Shown here: positions 11,701-23,700 of the stretch, piece after piece
How the letters are laid out: every line of letters begins with the position of its first letter
Numbering within the stretch: the first letter of the stretch is position 1
Source of the DNA: Mactra quadrangularis
Lineage: Eukaryota > Mollusca > Bivalvia > Venerida > Mactridae
Reading direction: 5' to 3'
Assembly: GCA_025267735.1 (NCBI GenBank)
Contig: CM046303.1
Span: forward strand, 37,213,380 to 37,277,379
Length of the DNA stretch: 64,000 nucleotides
Notes under the pieces: generated by a model
Seen by the model: the letters and a program-made list of their open reading frames with translations, nothing else
What the model was told of the DNA's origin: nothing
Databases searched by the model: none
Position numbers and translations under genes: made by a program

Positions 11701-14700
11701 CTGCAAATGATACAGAAATATTTTGTGTGGCATATCATTGTCTATGTACATGTAATACATATTTAACTTAAAGTTAAAGTGCAATTTAAAGTCTGCTCGT
11801 ACATATTTTCAGCAGACCTTTTATGGGATATAAGATGACCATTTAATTATTGAAGTTGTAACAGGTTAATAAAACAGAATTACATAATTCAATCCATTAT
11901 ACTAACTTGAAATACCATTAAAAGACTTACTAGAGCAAATGATCTTAGACTTAACCTTTTGTTGAGAATCTGTACATATGTGTACAGTCAAATGTGTACT
12001 GACTCATGCCTACTTCACTACTTTTATGATGCACTAGAATTGGCACTACTCTGTCTTGATGCCAATTGCCCACACAAAAGATCCTCTGGGCCGGGCATAA
12101 CATGCATGTGTGCTCTCCATGCTAAATTCTATGTGCTATCCTATATGCGTCCCAGTAATCTTGACCAATGACCCGTGAACTCAGAACAAATTGGTCACAT
12201 CCCTGACCACAGGGCACACCCCTGACCCATGTACTATATGCACATAAGTTGCTGAGTAAATGTCTCAACTAAATTTTTAAAATGATGTACCGGTGAAATT
12301 GACCTTTGAACCTGATGCCTGAGAACCTCAGGGAACATCCTTGACTCAAGGGCTATACAAATGTAAAATTTGGTGAACCAAATTGAAGCCATTGTCAAAT
12401 TATTGTACGGACCAAGTTTTATCATATTATTTCATTGTGACCTTGGACTTCAAAACTTATCTGGCACATCCTTGAGATAAGGGCTAGTTTGCATACAATA
12501 TGGTGAACTTGCATACAACCAGTGTAGAGTAATCTTAATAAGTTTTCATATTTAAGTCCCTGTGATCTTGACCTCAGGCACATCTCAAAGTCAATTGTGC
12601 ACACCCTTTACCTAATATCTATCCTTACATAAAATTTGGTGTACAGAGATACATTCTTTGTTGAGTACAAATAGTCCATGAACAGACAAACAGGCATATA
12701 AAAATAAGGTAGAATTCAACCGGTGCAACTGACCTGCCTAAAAATGACCATACTTTAAATAGTGCAGAAATAAATGTACTGAGTCAAATTACATTTGTGC
12801 TACATTTTTATTGTTTGCATGTTAAAAACTGGCTTCAAATATTCAAATATAGTTCTATAAAACTTAAATCACTTAGATATACAGTTCACAAAACACTAAT
12901 AAATGCACAGGAATCACAATGAATCTTTATTTTATTTAATGTATTTCAACTTTTATGTATTGTATTGAAAATCATGACTAAAGTAAAATGCATCTGAAAT
13001 TCAGAGAGTTTAACTATTTTGACCAACAAAATTAAGCTTACTCTTAACCAGAAAGGGATTAAAAGTGGTTTTTGATAAATTGGGTAAAGTAAATACTTAT
13101 CAATCAAATAAACTTCTGTAATAATTATTATTAGGACACTTCATAACAAAACATAGTTAGTTCAAGCACAGCAATTACCGACATAATATTATCATGTCAT
13201 GTTGGTTTGCATATAAGATCAAAGAAACAATATTTCCCTAAGCTCATGTCTGACTGCTTAACAATGAAGCTAATAATATGCGAATTAATTATGCAAAATT
13301 GTTTAACTAAGCTAAGATGAATGACTCCAGGCTGTAACTAGAAAAATGTTCAATTAAATCTGTAAATGAGATTGCAAATAGTTAGTTCAATTCTGTAAAA
13401 AGCAGTAACATTCATACTAACCTTAACACTAGACTTATGTAAATGTGATATTTGATTCTAAATTTTGACCAATATTTGAAAAAAGAAAACAAATCAGATA
13501 CATGAACATGTATAACAATTAAAATTGTAATGCATATCTCCAATTACAATTATCATAATGTTGGAATGTTTCAGATAGTACTAACAAAAAGTCAGTTTTT
13601 TCCAAAAGTGAATGTAAGTTTTGGATGGCAGTATAAGTAAAAAACAGCAATAATTCAGCACAGTATTCACAGCACTAGAATACTATATTGTTCACTAGAC
13701 AACTGTAATGTAAATTTTAATAAATTTCTATAAGACGTTACCTAACAACTGACTGTTAAAAGCAATTCTAAATACTTTAAATCTAAGCGGGGACTTAATT
13801 TTTAAGCTGTTAAACAAATGCTTTGAGTCAACAAAAACATTAAAATATGGAAAATAACTTCTTGCAAACACATAAAAGACAGTTAGATAGTAAATAGATA
13901 GAAATATAAGAAAAAAATAATTCTATCACATTATAACCATATTTTTTTTGATAAGTAGTAAGTAGAAGAATCAGTAGGAATGCTTTCATTTTCACAGTAT
14001 CTATAAAATGTCTTGTTCTTGTCTTTCTTGTTTAACATAGGACTAACCTAGCCTATTACTTAATATCATATTAAATTATTGTGAAAAAATGAACTAACAA
14101 AAGAAAGAACAATTATTAGAAAATACTATCTAAATCATAAGTCAATCCAATACATAGTCATAGTAAGTGGAACTATACATAAGAAAAAGAGCTGTGACTA
14201 GAGATTGTATGCTCGACTTAGTGTTTGTCACATGAGATGATGTTGATAATAAGGAACATATATACAGTATTTGAAAATAAAACCTTAAGGAATAAAAAAG
14301 TTGAAGTAAAAAAGTAAGTTTAAGTAATTATTTTTTTTTAAATTTTGGGTTCACGAGAGAAAAAAAAATTGGGGGTTATGAACCTTGTCACATGAGATGT
14401 GGTTGATAATAAAGAACATACTTGAAGTTTGAAATTGATACCTGCAGAAATAAAAACAGTTGTATTAAACAACAGATATTTAGTTAAGAAAAGTTCATGA
14501 AGAGATAATTCTAAAAAAAATGATTTTGAGTAACGAACCTTGTCACATAAAATATGATTGATTATAAGGAAGATAATTTTAAAGTTTGATGTAGATATCT
14601 ATAGAAATGAAACTATACACTGTTGCAGAAAAACAAGAAAATTCTGAGTAAAAGGGGAGATTATTATGAAAAAATGTATTTGGAGTTATGACTCTTGATG

Positions 14701-17700
14701 CAGTTGAATATTAGGAACATATACTCAAGTTTGAAGTTGATACTTATTGAAATAAAACATTTACAGTAAAAAAAATATTTTTCTAGAGCAAACTCTCAAT
14801 TCAAGGGAAGATAAATTTGAAAAAAAATGCATTTAAATTATGAACTTTAACACATGATTTTAATTTTGAAGTTGAAACCTTAAGAAATAACAAGAGCTGT
14901 CAGAGGAGACAGCATGCTCGACTTAGTTAGTGTTTGTCACAGGAGTAAAAAATATGTATAAGGAGTAATAAACCTAGTCACCTAGTAATAAGTAACATAT
15001 ATTTAAAGTTTGAAGTCAATACCTTAAGAAATAAAACAGTTGCAGTAAAAACAAGCATTTTTTAAAGAAAACTCTAAGTTCAAGGGGTGATACATTTGAA
15101 AAAAATATTTGGAGTTATACACCTTGTCACAAGAAATGTGGTTGATAATAAGGAATGTACATTTAAAGTTTGAAGTCAATACCTAAAGAAATAAAACAGT
15201 TTCAGTAAATACAAACACTTTTTAAAGAAAACTCTAAATTCAAGGGAGATAATTCTGAAAAAATATATTTGGAGTTATACACCTTGTCACATGAGATGTG
15301 GTTGATAATAAGGAATGTACATTTAAAGTTTGAAGTCAATACCTAAAGGAATAAAACAGTTGCATTAAAAACAAACATTTTTGAAAGAAAACTCTAAATT
15401 CAAGGGGAGATAATTCTGAAAAAATATATTTGGAGTTATACACCTTGTCACATGAGATGTGGTTGATAATAAGGAATGTACATTTAAAGTTTGAAGTCAA
15501 TACCTAAAGAAATAAAACAGTTGCATTAAAAACAAACATTTTTGAAAGAAAACTCTAAATTCAAGGGGAGATATTTCTGAAAAAATATGTTTAGAGTTAT
15601 AAACGTTGTTACATGAGATGTGGTTGATAATAAGGAATGTACATTTAAAGTTTGAAGTCAATACCTAAAGAAATAAAACAGTTGCATAAAAAACAAACAT
15701 TTTTGAAAGAAAACTCTAAATTCAAGGGGAAATATTTCTGAAAAAATATATTTAGAGTTATACACCTTGTCACATGAGATGTGGTTGATAATAAGGAATG
15801 TCCATTTAAAGTTTTAAGTCAATACCTAAAGAAATAAAACAGTTGCATAAAAAACAAACATTTTTGAAAAAAACCTCTTAGTTCAAGGGGAGATAATTCT
15901 GAAAAAAATATATTAAGAGTTATGAACCTTGTCACATGAGATGTAGTTGATAATAAGAAGCATATATTTAAAGTTTGAAGTTAATAACTTAAGAAATAAC
16001 AAAGATATAGTAGAAAGTATTTTACTGCACAAAAACTTTAATCTGTGCACAAAAACTTTAATCAGTTCAAGGGGAGATAATTCTGAAAGAAATGTGTTTG
16101 GAGTTATATACCTTGTCACATGAGATGTGGTTGATAGTAAGGAACATATATTTAAAGTTTGAAGTTAATATCTTAATAAAAAACAAAGATATAGAAGAAA
16201 TTATTTTACTGCACAAAAACTTTAATCAGGAATGTGGACGCGGACGTTGGGGCAAGTAGGAGAGCTCTACATTACTACGTAAAGTCGAGCTAAAAAGGTT
16301 ATAGCAAAATATTTTACAGCACTAAACTTTGATCAGAAATAATTATGGACTCCAATGCTAAAGCTCGCCATTTACTTCACAAAGTTGAGCTAAAAATGTT
16401 CAAGATTACAATTAAAAATTCAGTGACTTTTTTCATTGCTACAAAGTTCCAGAGCTGTAAAAATGTCAAGTGGGGAATATTTAAGTCAATGTATAAATGG
16501 ATGCCTTTTTTCCAGTGCAACCATTACTATCAAGTATTGTTGAAGTACAGTCTAGTAGCATAAAATTCTTTCAAGATTTCCCAATTTCTTCTCTATATTA
16601 CAGTACAACAGTCACACTTTTTCTTTTGACATGTTCAGTGAAGCTTGTCCTGAAATAGAAAATACAAACATTTAGCATTCTTTGTATCAATATCATGAAT
16701 ATGTAACCTATGAAGAATCATAAGCTCCACTGGTCAGGGCATTAAATGCCAGCATGCTGTCCAAGTCAGACACTGCAGGAGATGGAGGGCTATCCATAAT
16801 ATGAAGTTAAGGGACCTTGACATTCTTTGGCCTTAAGGAACAGCAAATGTCAAATATTGTTCAAACTATTTCCATAACAAGTTCAAGTGACCTTGACCTT
16901 TGACCACTTGACTTCAGGATCAATAGGGAGCACTCTTTACCGAAAGGTATAGAGTTATCATCCATACAAGCAATTGTCCATGATTTTCCTAAGAACACTT
17001 CTGAACTTCAACCATAAAGAGATTGCACCCTTTCTTGAATTTAGTTCTAAGTTAAAACTATTATGTTTTCTTCTGAAGTTTTCATACATCATAATGATGC
17101 CATATTTCTATTTAATGTAATACAAATATACATATGAATACATTTAAGATATCATTTATTGATGAAAATTGATTTTCAATAGTTCTTACCCACAATAAAT
17201 CTCAAGGATAGAAGGTGGATAACTTTCATTCAGGTGGATGGTATACAGCACTGCCATTATTTTACATTTATAGATTCTTGAAGCGGAATGAGGTGCCATC
17301 ATCTTTTCATCTAAAAGTATAAAACAGTATTTTATTTTTCTACATGACTTTTGTGTCATACTTACAAAATATTCAAAAACAGCTTGAGCAGTATTGTCAC
17401 ATAAGCAAGACCTTTAAGGTTACAATTTTAGGACTGCAGCAATTATCTGAGAACTGAGAAATTTGTGTTTCCTACCAGAAATTTGAATACAAATTTCATC
17501 AAGTTTGAAATCCTAGGATTGCAATATATTTTTTTTAAAAAAAGAGAGAACATTTCTAGCTTAACTATCAATGAAAACTCAAATTAATTTACATAATATG
17601 CACACCACTGGACTACACAGATACTTTGGAAATAGATTACATGATTGAAGTATGTAGCTTCAATTAAAAGTAAAGGCTGCTGCAATTCTTCAATTATTCA

Positions 17701-20700
17701 CTTACACCAATTCCGGTACGCTTCCCCAGTAACAGCTGATTCATGATTTCCATTTGTGAATCAATACAAATGAAGTGTATCCGATTAGATCGCCACTTGC
17801 TCAACAATCCACAGTCCTATTTCATTTTGTCAATTACCATTGTGTTTTAACTGTCATAAGAAAATATAAAACTGTTTGCAATTACATGTAGTTGTTCATC
17901 ACAATGATCAATTCTTGATATTCCAGCTAGTATTTTAAAATGATCATTAGATTCATAACAAATATATAAAGGAAGAAAATCAAATATAACACTAACCTTA
18001 GTTAACTTAACCTAAGTCCTTCCCTGTCAAGAAGCACATCTTGCAGAATAGACCAAATTCATAACTCTTCCCTTAGTTGTACTCCTCAAAATGGTTTCTC
18101 CTATGTTTGACATATATTACTCATGGGTTAATTCATGTTGAAAGACAAGCAATACACTTCTACAAATAAAAACAATATATTCTAAAATCAGTCGTGTTTA
18201 TCAAATGCATACAAGAATGAGAATTTCATAATAGAATACTAAAATCACAACTGTTAAACAATGTCTTCTTAATTCATAAACATGCAACAAACGTTCCTGT
18301 TGAACAATCATGGCTTCCAAGTTCTAGGCTACAGACCTTGATATTGGCCAGTCATGCCAGTAGCCTAGCTCGGCTAGACACACTTGAAAACACAACGAAA
18401 CAGAAATTGTAGATCAATAAATCTATGATAGCAAAGCTCATCCATGTAACGGAACACTTTCGACAATAATAGAAATCGCATTCATTGGTTTAATTGCAGC
18501 GATTGGTTTGACAAGCGTGGAAAATAAAAACGAAAGTAACTTCAAAGTCGCGAAAACCGGAGATATAAACGACAATCGAATGCAAAAAAATCAGCGGACC
18601 ATAATATGGTACGGTTGGAAGATGTTTTTAGTCACTATTGAATTGTGTATCAAAAAAAACCCCACTAACCTGAAGATTATTGGCTGATTTCTTCACAGAC
18701 TGAGAGTATTCGATATGTAGTACGTCGGGGTATTTACACTATTTACAAAACTAGGTTGATTGACGTATTCTAATCACGTGATCGATGCTTACGAAGTTTT
18801 CCGACCAGTCGCGTAAAAAGTCGACGACTACCGAGTATACTCGACCCGGTGCGTATGTAAACAAATACTCGTCAAATTAGTCCATTTTAATTATTGAATA
18901 ACTCGGCCGCGAAATGATATTTTGAGATGGAATTTTCGCCAAAATTATTTTTATATCATTCTTTTGTCGATCTCATATGAATTATTTGATTTCAAATCCA
19001 TTTATGCCCCTTTAACTTTTTATTGTTACAAAATAAAAAAACACTTTGGAAAGCAATAGAAGTCTACCAAAAAAAAATAATCTACGAACGAAGCAAAATT
19101 TCGTAAAACACTGCATTACAATAGTGTGGCCTTTATTTTTTCGCGCGTGTCAGGGCCATCCAATCGAAGATGGGGTTTTCTCTGTTTCCCCCGTACGTCA
19201 TTCTCAATGCTTATATAATCATCCAATAGAACGGCGGATTTCCGAAATCCCAGAGACGTCATTATACAGAAATGTAGATCAAAATCCAGCTTAGACAGCT
19301 ACGCCGAAAAATGAATTAATTAAAATGTACTTACATTAAACAAAATATTTATAATTTAAATTAAGTTGTCCTATTAGACAATTTATATTCTGAAATTAAG
19401 AGGTTTTATTTACGATTTACTATTGTAAAATTTACTATTACACGCTGTTGTTGTTTTTCATTTTACTATTACCGAAGACAATGAAGATACATCGGCAGCA
19501 ACAGGAAAAAGTATATAATAATATCATTTATTTATCGTTGTTCGCTTTTGAAGATGTATACAGGGTATACTAAATACCGGTGATGCTATTTTTAGACCGT
19601 ATTTTCAATTACAAAACAAAGAACTACAGCATATGTTATATTTACTGATATATCAGTCCATGTCTTCTAAACATATTATAATCTTCAGTTCACGAAAATC
19701 CTGACAGAATAAGTTAAACTAACATCATTCTTGTATCAGTAGTGTAATCTGTCATCTTTCTTCCCGTATATGTATTACCGGTGATGAGGTAAAAAATCTC
19801 CCAAGGTCAGTGACGTCATACGTAAACGGCAAAGTTAATGTAGCAGAGGTATAATACGGCACTTGTACTTCCTTGCCTTCAAGCTAGCTTTTATTGCGAC
19901 GTGGTAGAGTGTCCGCTTACGACTTGAGAGGTCGTGGGTTCGAATCCTAGTTCGGATCATGGATTTTTACCGGGTTACATTTGGCGCCCAACGTAAATAA
20001 CCCACTAGGAATAGTGTGATTGCACCCTTAGATAGTCCCACAGACAATCAAGCTCCAAGAATTCGAGGACGAATTCTGTTAAGGGGGTGTGTGTGTAGCA
20101 GAGGTATAATACGGCACTTGTACTACCTTGCCTTCAAGCTAGCTTTTATGGCGACATGGTAGAGTGTCCGCTTACGACTCGAGAGGTCGTGGGTTCGAAT
20201 CCTAGTTACCGGGTTACATTAATGTGTGCAGTTAAAGTTCCAACCCATTTTAATCAATCGATAAAGGAAAATTTCTGTTATTTAATTTTGTTTAAAACAA
20301 TAACTGAAAAATAGCATGTAATATTTCTCTATTTTCTGTCGGTTTTAAATCAAAATGGTGAGTCACAAAGTATTTTAATTCATTCTCGCTTAAAAAATGA
20401 CATTTTTGAACAACTTTCACTACAGAAAAAAATTACGGAAACCAACATAAACAGAATGCAAGAGACAAAGAAATCTGTTATCTGCGCATGCGTCTATAAT
20501 CGGGATATCTTTGTTATCACCGGTGTTTCAGGTTCACCGGTAATTGCCGTATTTAGTATACATATATGAAGTAAAAGATTGGATGCAAATGTCAAAGAAT
20601 GTGTTTTGTCTGATATAATATTCTCTTTTCTATACTGTATATATATTATTCATTGTATTAAAATAATTTCATGTTTGATAAAGTAAAGAATATGTATCAT

Positions 20701-23700
20701 TGTTAATGTGTATTAACTTGATGAAATAGTAAATAAAGTTTATAAAGCAATTTTATTGTTGACTTTTTTATCAACTTAATGACTGATATGAAATAAAGAG
20801 GTACAACAAATATTGTGCTAATTATGCGCACGCCTGATTAATTTGTGACCAAACTTTAATTAGCCAATTGATGACAGTTAAGCAATTCAAACTATTAAAG
20901 TTTGAACAAATATGAACAATCATGATTGTTTTCAATGCAGGGGTATTTTATTAGCTAATTGGCAGTCATCAATGGTAATCTATCTTCAAACAATAATATA
21001 CAAACAAATCATAATGAACTTTGATTATCACACATTCAGAATAATTTACCGATCTCTCCAAACGTGTTACTATATAAAATCAATTTACCGATATAGTCAT
21101 TTACCGAAGTCTCCGTAATCCCAACAAACACACAGGGCCAGGGGGGGGGGGGAGGAAAACTCTACCAGTTAAAAAGCTTTTATAGCTTATGTTTCTTGTT
21201 ATTATATCTTGCCGACTATAAATAAAATTTACTTACTTACTAACCAGAAGACAACTTAAACTTAAACTTAAACTTCTTCATTTGATTAAACGCCTATTTC
21301 TACATAACATATTCAATGGCGTTGTACAAAAATATAGATTATAAAAAGTTAATAAGTAAAAACCCTCCACCATAAATACATAATGTATATACAATAACAC
21401 AAAACAAAATAAAATTTATCACACATGATGTAATATAGTGTGCAAGTGTACATGTTTTATTATACCTACATCATTCAAAGTTCATGATCCTACTTAATTT
21501 TACATTTTTATCACTAATTTTACATTTGTTTTTATTTAAGAAATAACTTACAGTTGTCTATATTTTATTGTCTAATAAAACATAGTCACGAGTTGTGATG
21601 CGCGTATGATTAAATCACGAGTGCTTTAGCACGAGTGATTTAATTAGTGCATCAAACGAGTGCCTATGTTTTATTAGACAATAAAATATAGACAACTGTA
21701 AGTTATTTCGATTCTAACATCGCAAAATACATCCTTAGAAAAGATATTTTTATAGAACTATTTTTTACTGTCAGAAACGCCATGCTGTTGAAATCCGCCC
21801 CCCAGTGCAAAGGCCGAAAATAGCCTTTATTTACACAGATCTCATTGATAATTGATTCTAATTTCAAACAAATAATATTCAAATCTTAATTAAAAAAAAA
21901 TGAACCCAAAACTAAATACGAATTGTCATAGTTTTATTTGTGTGTAAAACATCATTCTTTAAAATAAGCGCCGTGAAATAAACATTCGACCTTGCCCTTA
22001 GTGAGTGTCATTTTATATACACACGATGATGAAGCATTTAAGTTCGGTGTTTTCGGCGGAATATTGCAAATACTGCTTAAATAATTGGATGTTAACTGAA
22101 TAGGAGTGTGTTATCAGACAGTCTGATGGAGATATTTGTAAAAGGTTGGATATAAATTGGATTTATGAACGTGTGTCAAGGAAGGTTAGATTTTCGGAAA
22201 ATCAGCACTGCTCGTGTCAGCTTAGATGATTACGAGCTTGAAAGAATACACGTAGCCAGTTCCATTATATTATGCTATGCACAGTTTGGCTTTGATTAAA
22301 TAGTCAATCTTTGTATTTTCGTATAATGGCTGGCATGATCGTCGGATGAAGGGCAGGATGAAATGAGACAGCGGAACCGGGAAATGCTGGGACTTAGAAA
22401 ACGTCTTGAACTTGAAGTAGGTCATGTTTATGCTAGAATCGTTTTAAACTCAGTTTATACCATTTTTGGTCAAGTAATAAGGTTAGTACATGTTTTAAAT
22501 TTACTGACATGTTCCAAGGTTCTGTTAAAGTCAACCCTTTAAACTCGGGCGCTATTTTCGGCTTTGCTCATTTAACGTGGGGAGTAAAATTTCAACAGCC
22601 GTCACCAGCTATATTTTATTGAATAATAAAGCATAGATGACGTCACATTGAATAAAGAGTGAAAGCGCACGTGCCTATGTTAGAATTCATATTAAAAGTT
22701 GGTGTCCTGAACAGTATTACACGATGCTACTGTTAACCGGACATGTCCTGAACAGTGTAACATAACGCCACTGTTAACCAGACATTTCCCTAAAGGTGTC
22801 GAAACATCACCTTTAAAGGGCCCTTAATACATCCCCAAAGGTGTCGAAACATCACCTTTAAAGGGACAATTTATTTAGGTTGTCATTGCAGTCTTGTGAA
22901 ACAAGGTAGAAAATGACAGAGAGCGAGGCAATCCTCATTCTCACGTCATAATGCACTCACTCAATCACTTAGTATGTTTACCGTAATTGTAAGGTGAGGC
23001 ATTTACTAACCATGTCAATTTTAGAATAGATCATAAAAATTAGAGAAATAGTGAGTTTTCAATCGTTTTTTGAAAACATCCAAAGTAGGTGATAATTTGA
23101 TATCATCTGGTAGCTTATTTTATTACTTAAAACTTAACCTATGACTACTCAACCCTTGGATATGTACAATTCAACCCACAACATAGTACACTCAACCACA
23201 CACTACATTATTTTACACTATTCCATGATTATTATCCCCCACCGATGGAATCGGGAGGGGGATATAGTTTTGGCGTTGTCCGTCCTTCCGTCCATCCGTC
23301 CGTCCGAATTTTGTTTCCGGAGTAGTTCTCTGCAACTACTGGCTGGAATTCAACGAAACTTTATGGGAATCATCAATATCAAGAGGAGATGCGCATGTGG
23401 TCAGCTTTTTTCGGATCAGACCCTTTAACTCAGAGTTATGGCCCTTGATTAGTTATGTAGTATGCATATTGAGTAAAAGTCGTTTCCGGAGTAGTTCTCT
23501 GCAACTACTGGCTGGAATTCAATGAAACTTTATGGGAATCATCAATATCAAGAGGAGATGCGCATGTGGTCAGCTTTTTTCGGATCAGACCCTTTAACTT
23601 AGAGTTATGGCCCTTGATTAGTTATGTAGTATGCATATAGAGTATAAGTCGTTTCCGGAGTAGTTCTCTGCAACTACTGCCTGGAATTCAACGAAACTTT

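Larger units (their letters stand above)
19839..20218 (+). mobile_element. TRIM: miniature LTR retrotransposon with tRNA-like LTRs
   Basis: Two LTR copies (19839-19979 and 20094-20218) begin TGTAGCAGAGG and end GGGTTACA. They differ by four substitutions and one 16-bp indel. A 4-bp duplication, TTAA, flanks the whole element (19835-19838 and 20219-20222). Just after the first LTR is TGGCGCCCAACG (19982-19993), a primer-binding-site-like motif. Just before the second is the purine run AAGGGGG (20081-20087). The 114-bp interior has no coding capacity, so movement would need enzymes in trans. Each LTR contains a box A-like TGGTAGAGT and a perfect box B GGTTCGAATCC about 35 bases apart. Confidence 0.8.
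19565..20561. mobile_element. TIR element hosting a nested TRIM
   Basis: The left end GTATACTAAATACCGGTG and the right end, read inverted (GTATACTAAATACGGC ... ACCGGTGA), form terminal inverted repeats. ACCGGTGA recurs inside. Once the nested 380-bp TRIM is removed, about 0.6 kb remains, with no coding capacity. Confidence 0.55.

Noticed and set aside
14400..16150. CRISPR-like or coding tandem array
   Set aside because: 161-bp contiguous AT-rich tandem units, no open frame across units, no spacers.
19895..19955. A genuine tRNA gene at the box A/box B sequence (also at 20150-20210)
   Set aside because: The duplicated sequence is inside TG...CA repeats with a target duplication, and the anticodon arm does not fold convincingly. 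It is a tRNA-like module of an LTR.
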